Of a DNA stretch of 50,663 bases, positions 1 to 9,250 are shown piece after piece (the stretch's first letter is position 1; every line of letters starts with the position of its first letter). The notes under the pieces are model-generated. The model was not told where the DNA came from and did no database searches. It saw only the letters and a program-made list of their open reading frames with translations. A program made the position numbers and the translations under genes. Origin of the DNA: Verrucomicrobiales bacterium (GTDB lineage Bacteria; Verrucomicrobiota; Verrucomicrobiia; Limisphaerales; CANJXF01); assembly GCA_947478865.1 (NCBI GenBank), contig CANJXF010000029.1, positions 1-50,663 on the forward strand, given 5' to 3'.

Positions 1-1
1 G

Positions 2-163
2 GCAGAGCAGAACGAGTTTTTATTGGAATGGGAAAAGAACATTGCTGACACGCGCATTCATGGCACGACCCGACAACAGGTGGGCCAGATTTTCAATCAA
101 ATGGAGAAGCCCAAACTGTTGCCGTTGCCGCAAATGGTGTTTCCGGTGTGCCCTGCATCGTGA
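2..163 (+). mobile_element. IS21-family transposase (IstA) remnant, C-terminal part, cut by window edge
   Basis: The open frame from base 2 to the TGA at 161-163 encodes a 53-residue piece that contains the IstA-like stretch ADTRIHGTTRQQVGQIF followed by LLPLPQ. In IS21 IstA proteins this stretch lies behind the DDE catalytic core, and about 100 further residues normally follow (a 'HxDGHxEV...YYSVPP' region). Here the frame ends shortly after FPVCPAS, so the copy is truncated at its 3' end. No istB follows. The upstream part lies outside the window, so the catalytic residues cannot be judged. It is most probably a dead IS remnant. Confidence 0.6.
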
Positions 164-191
164 TCGGGCACTGCAAAGGAAAGGCAAAGTT

Positions 192-419
192 ATGGCAAAT
201 CACAAAACATCCCTGTCGTTCGCGCGTCTTCCCGACACCGAACTCAACGCATTCGCGGGAACCGTCATCACCAAGATGACCGGCAACCTGAACTTCCCCA
301 CGCCGCTCGTCAGCATGGCTGATCTGACGGCGGCACAACCCGGAGCGGGAAATCGGCCAAGGCCGAACGCGACACTCCTTAGAAACGAAAACTCAAAAGA
401 GCGAGCCATCCTCTTTTGA
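192..419 (+). pseudogene. Truncated small verrucomicrobial protein (N-terminal fragment)
   Basis: A 75-codon frame begins MANHKTSLSFARLPDTEL and continues with FAGTVITKMTGNLNFPTP. This pattern resembles the start of a small protein family common in Verrucomicrobia, often annotated as fibronectin-type-III-like. Those proteins normally continue for a further 100 or so residues. Here similarity seems to stop after SMADLTAAQ, and the frame then runs through a proline- and arginine-rich tail straight into a terminator stem. That suggests an internal deletion joining the gene start to its old terminator. Family assignment is from memory of sequence patterns and is moderate. It might alternatively be a functional short ORF. 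Confidence 0.45.
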
Positions 420-426
420 GTTTTTT
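390..426 (+). terminator. Rho-independent terminator
   Basis: An 11-base stem (aactcaaaaga at 390-400 with tcttttgagtt at 412-422) encloses an 11-base loop and runs into six T residues at 421-426. It overlaps the end of the truncated ORF before it, which supports the idea that this ORF is a deletion product, and it insulates gmd from the IS remnant. Confidence 0.8.
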
Positions 427-500
427 CGTGGTTCGATTTGGTGCGCTGCCGGTTCGTTCTTGCGCTGAATCTTCAAGTTGCCGAATCTATCGCCCAAAAT

Positions 501-1514
501 ATGGCTAAAAAAGCGTTGATCACCGGCATTACCGGTCAGGACGGCTCCTATCTTGCAGAGCTGCTGCTGTCGAAAGGTTACGAAGTTCACGGAATCATCC
601 GGCGCGCGAGCACGTTCAACACGGGGCGCCTGGATCCCATTTACGCGGACCCGCATTCCGGCCGGACGCGGCTCGTGCTGCATTACGGCGACCTGAGCGA
701 TGCGAGCGGCCTGGCGCGGCTGATCGGGAAAATCCAGCCGGAAGAAATTTATAATCTCGCGGCGCAAAGCCATGTGCGGGTCAGCTTCGACGCGCCGGAA
801 TACACCACCGACGTGACGGCCACGGGCACCGTCCGCTTGCTCGAAGCAATTCGCGAAACCGGGATTCAACCGCGCTTTTACCAGGCGTCATCGAGCGAGA
901 TGTACGGGCTGGTGCAGGAGGTTCCTCAAACGGAAAAGACCCCGTTTTATCCGCGCAGCCCGTACGGTTGCGCCAAAGTCTATTCGTATTGGATCACGGT
1001 CAATTATCGCGAGTCCTACAACCTGCACGCCAGCAACGGAATTTTGTTCAACCACGAATCCCCCCGGCGCGGCGAAACATTTGTCACCCGGAAAATCACC
1101 CGCGCCCTGGCACACATCAAAGCCGGCTTGCAGGAGAAGCTGTTTCTCGGAAACCTGGATGCCAAGCGGGATTGGGGTTACGCCAAGGAATACGTGGAAG
1201 CGATGTGGCTGATGCTGCAACAGGAGAAGCCGGATGATTACGTCATCGCCACCAACGAAACGCATTCGATCCGGGAATTTCTCGACGTCGCTTTCACGCA
1301 TGCAGGAATGGACTGGAATCAATACGTGGAAATCGATCCGCGTTATTATCGCCCGGCCGAAGTCGAGCTGTTGATCGGCGACTACAGCAAAGCCAAACGG
1401 CAACTGGGCTGGTCGCCAAAAACCACCTTCGTCGATCTCGTGAAACTGATGGTCGATGCCGACATCAAGCTGCTCCAGGATTATCGCGAAGGCCGAGCGC
1501 GAGTCACCGGCTAA
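501..1514 (+). CDS. gmd: GDP-mannose 4,6-dehydratase
   Basis: The protein (337 aa) converts GDP-D-mannose to GDP-4-keto-6-deoxy-D-mannose in the cytoplasm, the first step toward GDP-fucose, GDP-rhamnose and related deoxysugars for surface polysaccharides. It is an extended short-chain dehydrogenase: the NADP-binding GITGQDGSY is at residues 9-17, the SSSEMYG strand holds the catalytic Ser/Glu region, and the YGCAK motif supplies the catalytic Tyr and Lys. Length fits the family. The frame is open from base 438, but family proteins start at [12 protein letters not shown], so ATG 501 is chosen. No second GDP-sugar enzyme is adjacent, so the final sugar cannot be told. It converges on mlaD with 42 bases between. 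Confidence 0.93.
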   Translation: MAKKALITGITGQDGSYLAELLLSKGYEVHGIIRRASTFNTGRLDPIYADPHSGRTRLVLHYGDLSDASGLARLIGKIQPEEIYNLAAQSHVRVSFDAPEYTTDVTATGTVRLLEAIRETGIQPRFYQASSSEMYGLVQEVPQTEKTPFYPRSPYGCAKVYSYWITVNYRESYNLHASNGILFNHESPRRGETFVTRKITRALAHIKAGLQEKLFLGNLDAKRDWGYAKEYVEAMWLMLQQEKPDDYVIATNETHSIREFLDVAFTHAGMDWNQYVEIDPRYYRPAEVELLIGDYSKAKRQLGWSPKTTFVDLVKLMVDADIKLLQDYREGRARVTG

Positions 1515-1556
1515 AAGCCCAAAGGCTCTGCAAAACGGGTCTGCTCCGACGGTGGG

Positions 1557-2528
1557 CTAGAACAAACTGTTCACCGCTGTTCCCAAAATGCTGAGCGGGC
1601 CGGTGTCTTCAAGGCTTTCCGTGGCCTTATCTAGTTTTTGGAGGGAGAGCTTCACATTTTTCAACAGGCTTTCGTCATTGACGAGCTGCCCGACCGATCC
1701 CTGGCCGCGGTTTATTTTTTCCAAAATCTCTTTCAGGTTCGTCATGGCAGCGGCTGTTTCAGAGTAAAGCTTTTCGTCCTTCGCGAGCTTCCCGAGAGTT
1801 CCGTGGCCCGCATTGATATCGTCCACGACCAACCTGGCGCGGCTGATCGTCACCTTAATTTCCTCGGAGGTCGACTGGAGGTTGGAAACGGTATTGATCG
1901 CCGATGTGTACAAGGCCTCATCGTTGATCAGCTTGCCAATGGTCCCTTTGCCTTCCGCAATTTGAGAAGAAATGGTCTGCAGGTTCCCGAAAATCGTGGT
2001 CAACTTTGGCCCGTTTTGTTTCAAGAAATCGGTGAACGGCCCGAGCAAATTATCAATCTTATCGCCGGTGAAACTTGCGGTCAGGTTTTCCACGTTGCCG
2101 GCCACTTTATCGAGTTTGGCCATCATTGCGGTGAGGTCCGGCTGCTCGGCCGTTTGCAAATACGCGCCATCGGCCGCCTTGACACCCTTGGAAGTTCCGA
2201 AATCAAGCGAGACAAAATTTTCGCCCATCAAGCCGGTGAATTTGATGGTCGCGGTGCTGTCCGTTCTCACATCGGCATTGCGATCGAGCTTCATCGTCAC
2301 GTTCACCTGGTCGTTGGTGATCTGGATTTTCTCAACCTGGCCAACCTGCACCCCAGCGAGCTTGACCCGGTCGCCGACTTTGAGTTCCTGGACATTTTTG
2401 AAAAGGCCATGCACGCGATAACCTTTTTTCAAAAAGGCGGCGCCGCCGAGCATTTCGAGGATGATGAAGGCGGTAATCAGCGCGAGGGCAAAGAATATCC
2501 CCAGCCGTGTTTCAAGCGTGTTTTTCAT
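1557..2528 (-). CDS. mlaD: MlaD-type MCE substrate-binding protein
   Basis: This 323-aa protein is the periplasmic, membrane-anchored lipid-binding part of an Mla ABC system that moves phospholipids between inner and outer membrane. One N-terminal membrane helix (about residues 9-32) is followed by a single MCE domain (about 36-115, with KVGDRVKLAGVQVGQVEKI). The long C-terminal part is helical and has three related blocks at about 193, 241 and 275, each reading G-x-G-(T/S)-x-G-x-L-x-x-D-E-x-L. The start codon overlaps the stop of mlaF by 4 bases. The E. coli protein is about 183 aa, so this one has an extra arm of roughly 200 residues, a layout seen in other MCE proteins. Confidence 0.9.
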   Translation of the reverse strand: MKNTLETRLGIFFALALITAFIILEMLGGAAFLKKGYRVHGLFKNVQELKVGDRVKLAGVQVGQVEKIQITNDQVNVTMKLDRNADVRTDSTATIKFTGLMGENFVSLDFGTSKGVKAADGAYLQTAEQPDLTAMMAKLDKVAGNVENLTASFTGDKIDNLLGPFTDFLKQNGPKLTTIFGNLQTISSQIAEGKGTIGKLINDEALYTSAINTVSNLQSTSEEIKVTISRARLVVDDINAGHGTLGKLAKDEKLYSETAAAMTNLKEILEKINRGQGSVGQLVNDESLLKNVKLSLQKLDKATESLEDTGPLSILGTAVNSLF

Positions 2529-3298
2529 GGAGTGGTTCGGGTTCGGTCGAGCGTCAGTTCAGCGTGGATGAATTTTTTGATCAACGGATCGGAGTGGTTT
2601 TTAACCTCGTTGGGTGTTCCGATAAACAAAATTTTACCTTCATTGATAATCGCAATCCGGTCCGCGACGCCGAACGCCAAATCGCGATCATGCGAAACGA
2701 CGATGGATGTGACTTGAGTGCGCCTTTTGAGATTCAAAATTTCCTCGGCAATCGTCACCGCCATCAATGGATCCAACTCGCTGGTGGGCTCGTCGTATAA
2801 AATCAGTTGCGGCTCGATCACCAGAGCGCGCGCCAGGGCGACGCGTTTTTTCATGCCGCCGGACAGTTCGCTCGGGGAACGATTTTCCAGGCCTTTCAAG
2901 CCGACAACTTCCAGGCTTTCTGCCACGACGCGGGCGATATCCTCGGGCGGCCTCAAGCGGTGTTCCGTGAGATACAGGCCAACATTTTCGCCGACGGTCA
3001 GCGAATTGAGCAGCGCGCCGGATTGAAACACCATCGCCATGCGGACCTTGTCCATCACGCCCGGTTTTTGAATCGATTCGCCATCAATCAGAATCTCGCC
3101 TTGATCGGGAATTTCCAGGCCGATGATGTGTTTAAGCAGAACACTTTTGCCGCTGCCACTTGGCCCCATGATGACGAACACTTCGCTGCGATGGACCTCG
3201 AAATCCAATCCCCTGAGCACGGGAACGCCGTCAAAACTTTTGCGCAAGCCATGCACTTGCACACTGACGCTATGAGAATTCTTCGAGTGGTCGCTCAT
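2525..3298 (-). CDS. mlaF: MlaF-type ABC ATPase
   Basis: This is the cytoplasmic ATPase that powers the Mla lipid transporter with MlaE. The Walker A motif GPSGSGKS lies at residues 45-52, the signature is LSGGMKKRVALARAL, and Walker B with the catalytic glutamate reads LILYDEPTSELDP. The H-loop follows in IVVSHD. The length of 257 aa fits. The ATG at 3298 sits two bases after the mlaE stop. A TTG two codons upstream (3304) would overlap mlaE and is less likely. The gene is translationally coupled to both neighbours. No MlaB (STAS) or MlaC gene is present here. Confidence 0.92.
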   Translation of the reverse strand: MSDHSKNSHSVSVQVHGLRKSFDGVPVLRGLDFEVHRSEVFVIMGPSGSGKSVLLKHIIGLEIPDQGEILIDGESIQKPGVMDKVRMAMVFQSGALLNSLTVGENVGLYLTEHRLRPPEDIARVVAESLEVVGLKGLENRSPSELSGGMKKRVALARALVIEPQLILYDEPTSELDPLMAVTIAEEILNLKRRTQVTSIVVSHDRDLAFGVADRIAIINEGKILFIGTPNEVKNHSDPLIKKFIHAELTLDRTRTTP

Positions 3299-3300
3299 CG

Positions 3301-4041
3301 TCAAAAATTAATCAGGATTCGGGTCAGGAAGTAATCAAGAATCAAAATCAGGACGATGGAATTCACGACCGCCTTCGTGACGGACCGCCCGATGCCGCGA
3401 GGCCCGCCAATGGTTTGCAAGCCCTGATGGCAGGAGACGACACCGATGACGAGCGCGAAGACAAAGCTCTTGATCAAACCGTTGGCGACATCGCCGACAT
3501 CGACCACCTGCCGCAAATTGTTGAAATAGGCCTCGAAGCTGATCCCGATCATCTGGTTGTAGGCGGAAACCAGCGCCCCACCAAACCAGCCGACCATCAC
3601 TGAAAATATAACCAGAAGCGGCAGCGCGACAGCGATCGCCAGAAGCCGCGGCAGCACCAGGTAATGGATCGGATTGATGTTCATGGTTCGAAGGGCATCA
3701 ATTTCCTGATAGGCGCGCATCGAACCGATTTCTGCAGCCATGGATGAACCGATGCGCCCGGCAATCAAAATGGACATCATCACCGGACCGAGCTCTTTGG
3801 CCATCGAGACCCCAACCATTCCGCCGATGACATTGCCGAGACCGCGCTGCACCAGCACGGAGCCCGCCTGGAGCGCCAGAACGCCGCCGATGAACAGGGA
3901 GAGAATGCAGGCCATCAAGAGGCTGGCGTTGCCAATCTCGAAAAGCTGATCAAGCGTTTTCTGGCGCTGACGCCAGGCAAAAGGCAATGCCTGAATCGTG
4001 CGCCAGAAAAGCAGAAGCATTTCTCCAATGTTCTGAAACAT
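3301..4041 (-). CDS. mlaE: MlaE-type ABC permease
   Basis: The 246-aa integral membrane permease forms the channel of the Mla phospholipid transporter. It shows the family features: an amphipathic N-terminal segment, then helices including GGVLALQAGSVLVQRG, the coupling region with KELGPVMMSILIAGRIGSSMAAEIGSM split over residues around 80-110, and a C-terminal membrane segment ending in ILDYFLTRILINF. It is the first gene of the mlaE-mlaF-mlaD set in transcription order. Only about 56 bases separate its start from the end of the repeat protein upstream, so cotranscription is possible. Confidence 0.92.
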   Translation of the reverse strand: MFQNIGEMLLLFWRTIQALPFAWRQRQKTLDQLFEIGNASLLMACILSLFIGGVLALQAGSVLVQRGLGNVIGGMVGVSMAKELGPVMMSILIAGRIGSSMAAEIGSMRAYQEIDALRTMNINPIHYLVLPRLLAIAVALPLLVIFSVMVGWFGGALVSAYNQMIGISFEAYFNNLRQVVDVGDVANGLIKSFVFALVIGVVSCHQGLQTIGGPRGIGRSVTKAVVNSIVLILILDYFLTRILINF

Positions 4042-4097
4042 ATCTTAGAGTTTCATTCTGAACGGTAGAATTGGCAATTCACAAAAGCGGTTCCGGC

Positions 4098-5543
4098 TCA
4101 CGGTTTCCCCATTGAGGCAGTGTTTCGCGGCTCGCGCCCGAATGGAATGTAAAACAGCCGCCAACGGTCGGCTTGCGCGCTGGATTCATGTTGGACCATT
4201 CCAAAAAGGGCCGAGGTTTTCGTTGTGGAAGGAGTCATGTCGCGGCGATAAAGATTCCAAAGGAGAGATTGGCTGGAGGCTTTGGTTTTTGGATTTTTTT
4301 CCGAGCGCCAGAGCGACCAGAGCGGCGAATAATCGCGTTCCACGCTTTTGTTGGTCGGCAAAAACGGCTCGAGCAACGATAAAACCTGCAGCCGCTGTTT
4401 GCCTTCAAGATCGCGGCGGAAAGTGTAAAACGGCAAGAAATCGACGCGGCGCATTTGATCTTTGGTTTCCAAATTAGTTTCGCGAAGGTCCGAGTAGAGG
4501 AAGAACAGAATCCGCGTTCGCTCCCGTTCCAGAGGCGGCGATTTGAGGCGGTTGACTTTGTAAATCGGCCAGAGGTAAAACTTGCTCTGAAGGTTGGTGG
4601 TGGCCGCCTGGCTGTAGAAAGGCCAAATTCGAGAGGTGTTTTTTCCTTCTCCATGCGCAAAGACAATGAAGGGCCACGGGCAGCCGACTTCATGATAATT
4701 TTTTTCACGGTCATCAATCACCGTCAATCCCAGAGGCCAAGGTGATGAGAAGGAGTCGCGTTTGGGCGAATGTTGCGTCGTAAAGAGCGGCAGAACCGAA
4801 AGTTCGCGCGATGGGTTTTCGGTGCCGATTCCTGTCGTGTTTTTCAAGAAAACCGGCCAGAGCACAAAACGCTTATCGTAACCGCCCAGGATTTCGATTT
4901 CGTCATACCGGTTGGTGCGCTGGGTCACTTGCTTTTGCTCCATCCCGACCAGCGGCCAAAACTGCCAACCGTGCATGGCATCGCCCTGTCGCAAATGAAA
5001 AATGGGATAAACGTAGTTGGTAGTGACGACATCTTTTTTGATGGTCCGCGCGTAAAGAGGGAAGGCAGCGAAATGGATTTCGTCGCGGAACAACCGGTTT
5101 TTCAACGTCCCATAAAAGGGGAACACCGCCGTATAATTAAACTCAGGAGTTTTCGACCGTTGCTCAAAGTAAACCGGGAACAGGGTGAATCGGCGATTTT
5201 GCTGTTCGTTTTGGGTCTTTCCTCCGGAAAAGGCGAACAGTTGCACAATCTGGAACCGATACTCGCCGCCGAATCGGTCATAGGTCAGGAGCGGATATAA
5301 AATGTCGATCTCTTCGGCTTCGACGTCAGGATCATAGGTGCGGGAAAAAAGCGGAGGAACGGCGATTTGCTGCTGAGATTCCTTTTGTTCGGAGTAAAAC
5401 AAGGGCCCCGCCGCCTCGGTTCGTTTTCCCGGGGCCAGCGTGAGAGAAAATTCTTCGTAAATCGGGCCGATAGAGGCGTCCGCTCTAGCTCCCGAGAAAG
5501 AGCAAGCGCAGAAGATGCAGATGGCGATGCGGACGAAGTGCAT
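4098..5543 (-). CDS. Secreted protein with about 16 aromatic-Pro-aromatic repeats, function unknown
   Basis: The family was not recognised. The 481-aa protein begins with a likely signal peptide (MHFVRIAICIFCACSFSGARA, about 21 residues). The body repeats a short hydrophobic motif, aromatic-Pro-hydrophobic-aromatic, at about residues 46, 63, 83, 122, 141, 161, 179, 196, 229, 251, 269, 290, 307, 325, 347 and 370, for example FPVY, FPFY, FPLY, WPFY and WPIY. Spacing is about 15-25 residues, with charged and polar residues between, and there are weaker related stretches near the C-terminus. Such alternation suggests beta strands, so a beta-barrel or beta-solenoid in the outer membrane or periplasm is possible. 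It lies between the HpnN-like transporter and mlaEFD on the same strand, which hints at a role in envelope lipid transport. That is inference. Confidence 0.75.
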   Translation of the reverse strand: MHFVRIAICIFCACSFSGARADASIGPIYEEFSLTLAPGKRTEAAGPLFYSEQKESQQQIAVPPLFSRTYDPDVEAEEIDILYPLLTYDRFGGEYRFQIVQLFAFSGGKTQNEQQNRRFTLFPVYFEQRSKTPEFNYTAVFPFYGTLKNRLFRDEIHFAAFPLYARTIKKDVVTTNYVYPIFHLRQGDAMHGWQFWPLVGMEQKQVTQRTNRYDEIEILGGYDKRFVLWPVFLKNTTGIGTENPSRELSVLPLFTTQHSPKRDSFSSPWPLGLTVIDDREKNYHEVGCPWPFIVFAHGEGKNTSRIWPFYSQAATTNLQSKFYLWPIYKVNRLKSPPLERERTRILFFLYSDLRETNLETKDQMRRVDFLPFYTFRRDLEGKQRLQVLSLLEPFLPTNKSVERDYSPLWSLWRSEKNPKTKASSQSLLWNLYRRDMTPSTTKTSALFGMVQHESSAQADRWRLFYIPFGREPRNTASMGKP

Positions 5544-5729
5544 TTCTAGTTCAGTTCAACGGGCGGAATAGTAAAAGCGGCTGGAAAGCCGTCAAGTCCG
5601 ACAAATCAATTTGAGGGGCGCAAACGTTACCGAAAGCAATCTGGCAGGCCTTTTGCCTGTTTAGATGAGTAGACATTCGGTTTGACTTGAACCTGCTGGA
5701 TTCATATCCTCGCGGTATTGATTGAGGTT

Positions 5730-8465
5730 TTACCTCGGTTCCTCCGAACTCGGTGGCGATTGTGCATTTTCGCCACCGGGTTTTTTAAATTTCCAACCGA
5801 CTCGCATTAGCAAGTTCAACAAGGCCGGCAGGAAAGTAAGTGCTGCCAGCATACAAGTTGTCACACCGACGGACATGACAAATCCCAGACTCGCAATCCC
5901 CTTATGTTTTGCGAGAATCAAACTTCCGAATCCCGCGACGGTCGTCATTCCCGAAACCAGAACAGCCTTGCCCGTGCTCTTTCCAAGGATCGCCGGTGTG
6001 CTCTCTTCCACAAACCGATTCAAAATGTGTATGCCATTGGTCACGCCGATTCCAATGACGAGTGGCAGAGTCATAATATTCGCAGGATTAAAGGGAATCT
6101 CAAAAACACCCATTAATCCCGCCATCCACGCTGCGCCAATCGCGACCGGCAACAGCGCCAGCACCACGGCGACCAGCGAGCGGAAATGAATGAACACCAG
6201 AATCGCGATTGCGCCCAGGGCGTACCAGGCGGCCTCTTCGTAGCTGTCCTTCAGCAACGTTGTGTACTCAAAAAGTTGAACCGGTGTTCCCGTGACATCC
6301 GGATCAACCGTGCGCAATTCCCGCACAAATTCCTCCTGGTTTTCGCGCTGCCAGACATCTTTCTTGGGATACACTTGCAGAAGGTATTTTCCGGTCACCC
6401 CGATAAAGCGGTTGCGCAGTGCGGGAGGAAGGTCGTCCGAGCGAATCCGGCCGGTCGCATCCTGATTTTTGAGCGCTGTGAACGTATCGCCAATATCCGA
6501 AAACAAAGCGTTTTGAAATTGCGTCAGACGCAAAGCGGTCTTGTTCTGCGGTCGAAGCATTTCTTTCCGAAGGTCAACAATTCCCGAACGCATCGAGAGT
6601 AAATTATCAGCCAGCTTTGCGTCCTCTTTCACGGTAAGTTCCGCCGCGAGACCCAGGTAGCCTTGCAAGGCCCACAAGGTTTGGCTCAACTCGGGAATGT
6701 CGATCGGCTCCGGATCAATCTGCGCAAAATGGATCAGAGAAACATCGGCCGTGATTTGCCGGACCAACGCCAGGTTTTTGGATTGATCGTCGGTGAGAAA
6801 TTCAGAAATTGGATCCACGCTGGCCACCGTCGGGAGCTTCTTCACTTTTTCTTTTAGCTCGGCCAAATGTTCGAGATTTGTCGCAACAACCGCCCCGAAC
6901 AGAACTGATTTTTCGGCGGATTCAATCAGCTTCTGCTCGAACACCACCGCCGGCAGTCCCTGGCTTTGCATGTTGAGCAGGTTATAATCGAAATGCACCT
7001 TGCGAAATTGCGCGACGGCCAGCCCACAAAGAACCGCCGTGACCGCAACCACCAGGACCGGGCGCCGCAGCCAAAGGTTCTCGATCCTGGCCCGTCGATC
7101 CACTGCTGGCGCCGCCCCGGAATCAATCACGTTTTGCCGGCCGCGCAGGAGCAAAACCGGCAGCAATGTCATCATTGGTATGAGGCACACGAGCATTCCA
7201 CCACCGCAAATGATTCCCATTTCCTGGATGCCTTTGAAGTTGGTCAGAGCCATCGCGAAAAATGCGCCAGCCGTCGTAAACGCACCGGTGAAAATTCCAA
7301 TGCCGGTGTTGACCATCGCAATTTCAATAGCCTCGTTGGGGCTCTTGCCGTGGCGCAGCTCTTCCTCGTAACGGGTGATCAAATGCACCCCGAAGTCGAT
7401 GGCTAACCCGATGAGAATCGGAACGAACGTAATCGTCAGAATGTTGAGGTGACCAACGGCCAGGGTGGTGTAGAGCATCGTGTAGCCAAGCCCCACGATC
7501 AGGCAGAGGGTCGCCTTGAGCGGCCGCCCGGTTTGGCTGTAGCCATAGATAAAAATCAACGCGCAAACCACGAGCGAGACGATGCTGGCAACAGTGGAAT
7601 CGAATTGCGACTGGGCCATTTCGTCGTATTCGAGAACCGGTTCGCCCGTGATGCCGACGTTTAACCCAGGGACTTCGAACTGCGTTTGCTGCACCAATTC
7701 GCGCAATCGCTCTACCGCACGGCCATTTAATTCCTCGGTCAACGCACGGGTTGTGACGAGGTAAATCCGCCCTTGGGAAAACGTGATGTAGATTTCGCGT
7801 TCCGCCTCGTCGCCCGCGCCGAACAACGCGTTTAATCCCGGCGACGGTGCGGTTCCGGGTCGTTTTAAACTTTGCGATGCCTGAACGATGATCCGTTCGA
7901 GCGCCGGCATCGCTTTGATCAGCGATTCGTTCTCCGCATTTTCTTCCTGCCGCGCCGTGCGAAACTGACGGTTGACCAGGCCGAACAGCGAATTGAGATT
8001 CGTCGCTTGCGTGAACTGGTCGATGAAAGGGCGAAAATCCTGCAACGTCTTTTGCAGTTCCTTGAGGTTATCTTCGGGCACGAACAACAGCGCTTTTCGA
8101 CCAAGCATTTTCAAGTCGCCCTTGTAAAAAACATCGGCAAACAAGTTCGTTTCCGCTTCGAGCCGCGCACTCAGGCGCTCGACGAATTGCCGATTCTTCT
8201 CCATCAATTCGCTTTCCACCACCACGACCAGATCGTCCTGCGTTGGAAACTCCTTTTTAAACTTCAGGAAATTCTGGTGATAAAGCTTGTCCGAGCCGAC
8301 GAGGTCGTTGCGGCTGGTGTCGAATTGCAGCTTCTTGATGGTGAAGCCAACGCCAAAGAGAAAAAGCAGGATCTGTGGATAGAGAAAAAGTTTCGGCCGG
8401 GCGCAAACGGCGCGGGCCAGCCGGCGCAACAATCGGACTGCTAAGGAATCGGGTGACTTGCTCAT
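5730..8465 (-). CDS. HpnN-like RND (MMPL) family lipid transporter
   Basis: The 911-aa protein has the two-fold RND layout: one membrane helix (about 26-45), a large periplasmic domain, a block of five or so helices (about 285-440), then a second helix, periplasmic domain and helix block (about 765-895). The N-terminal periplasmic pattern (FDTSRNDLVGSD followed by the helix QNFLKFKKEFP and DDLVVVVES) matches the hopanoid-transporter HpnN subgroup. Those proteins export hopanoids or other lipids to the outer membrane. No hopanoid synthesis gene is visible here, so the substrate is open. It starts 24 bases downstream of yebC and is followed, after 186 bases, by the repeat protein. Confidence 0.82.
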   Translation of the reverse strand: MSKSPDSLAVRLLRRLARAVCARPKLFLYPQILLFLFGVGFTIKKLQFDTSRNDLVGSDKLYHQNFLKFKKEFPTQDDLVVVVESELMEKNRQFVERLSARLEAETNLFADVFYKGDLKMLGRKALLFVPEDNLKELQKTLQDFRPFIDQFTQATNLNSLFGLVNRQFRTARQEENAENESLIKAMPALERIIVQASQSLKRPGTAPSPGLNALFGAGDEAEREIYITFSQGRIYLVTTRALTEELNGRAVERLRELVQQTQFEVPGLNVGITGEPVLEYDEMAQSQFDSTVASIVSLVVCALIFIYGYSQTGRPLKATLCLIVGLGYTMLYTTLAVGHLNILTITFVPILIGLAIDFGVHLITRYEEELRHGKSPNEAIEIAMVNTGIGIFTGAFTTAGAFFAMALTNFKGIQEMGIICGGGMLVCLIPMMTLLPVLLLRGRQNVIDSGAAPAVDRRARIENLWLRRPVLVVAVTAVLCGLAVAQFRKVHFDYNLLNMQSQGLPAVVFEQKLIESAEKSVLFGAVVATNLEHLAELKEKVKKLPTVASVDPISEFLTDDQSKNLALVRQITADVSLIHFAQIDPEPIDIPELSQTLWALQGYLGLAAELTVKEDAKLADNLLSMRSGIVDLRKEMLRPQNKTALRLTQFQNALFSDIGDTFTALKNQDATGRIRSDDLPPALRNRFIGVTGKYLLQVYPKKDVWQRENQEEFVRELRTVDPDVTGTPVQLFEYTTLLKDSYEEAAWYALGAIAILVFIHFRSLVAVVLALLPVAIGAAWMAGLMGVFEIPFNPANIMTLPLVIGIGVTNGIHILNRFVEESTPAILGKSTGKAVLVSGMTTVAGFGSLILAKHKGIASLGFVMSVGVTTCMLAALTFLPALLNLLMRVGWKFKKPGGENAQSPPSSEEPR

Positions 8466-8489
8466 TTCCGGTGCACGAAGTCTGAGCGG

Positions 8490-9218
8490 CTAATCTGCAA
8501 ATTGCGCGTTACAATAAACCTCTTTCACGTCGTCGTTGTCTTCAAAAGCATCGATGAGTTTATTGACCGCATCAATGTCGCCCGGATCCGAGATGGGCAC
8601 CGTGAGAGTCGGCAGCGAAGTCACTTCAGCGGCGTCGCATTTAATTCCCTTCGCTTCCATTTCCTTGTGCACCAGCTCAAAGCGCGATGGCTCCGTCAAA
8701 ATTTCATAGGAATCATCTTCGGCCTTAAAGTCATCGGCGCCTGCCTCCAACGCGATTTCCATCAACTGATCTTCGTTCGCCGCTTCGCGTGAAATGATCA
8801 TTTGCCCTTTGCGTTGGAACAACCGGCTGACGGATCCCGCCGTCGCCAAGGTTCCGCCGTTTTTTGTCAAAATGATCCGAACGTCGGCCGCGGTGCGATT
8901 GCGATTATCGGTGCTCATTTCCACGAGCAGCGCCACGCCGTGCGGACCGTAAACTTCGTAAGTCAAATCTTCAAATACAGCGAGCTCTCCGCCGCCTGTG
9001 CCTTTCTTGATCGCTCGATCGATGTTGTCGGACGGCATGTTCGCACCGCGGCATTTGAACAACACCATGCGCAATCGCGGGTTCAAATCGGGATCGCCGC
9101 CCGCGATTTTCGCCGCAATGGCAATTTCCTTCGCCAGCTTGGCGAAGATTCGGCCGCGCTTTACATCCAGCGCTCCTTTGGCCCTTTTGACTTTTGCCCA
9201 TTTGCTATGACCGGCCAT
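8490..9218 (-). CDS. yebC: YebC/PmpR family (TACO1) protein
   Basis: The 242-aa protein begins with the hallmark MAGHSKWAKVKRAKGA and contains GGDPDLNPRLR and the region MPSDNIDRAIKKGTGGGE, all typical of the YebC/TACO1 family. Family members act as DNA-binding regulators or as translation factors that help ribosomes through proline-rich stretches. YebC is often encoded next to ruv genes, and here ruvB lies just upstream with one small gene between. Length fits the family (about 240-250). Confidence 0.93.
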   Translation of the reverse strand: MAGHSKWAKVKRAKGALDVKRGRIFAKLAKEIAIAAKIAGGDPDLNPRLRMVLFKCRGANMPSDNIDRAIKKGTGGGELAVFEDLTYEVYGPHGVALLVEMSTDNRNRTAADVRIILTKNGGTLATAGSVSRLFQRKGQMIISREAANEDQLMEIALEAGADDFKAEDDSYEILTEPSRFELVHKEMEAKGIKCDAAEVTSLPTLTVPISDPGDIDAVNKLIDAFEDNDDVKEVYCNAQFAD

Positions 9219-9250
9219 AAATTTGAACTAGAAATTAAGCTGTCTTCCAA

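Noticed and set aside
1638-2717. 359-codon plus-strand frame opposite mlaD and mlaF
   Set aside because: It crosses two well-supported genes on the other strand and shows no known domain.
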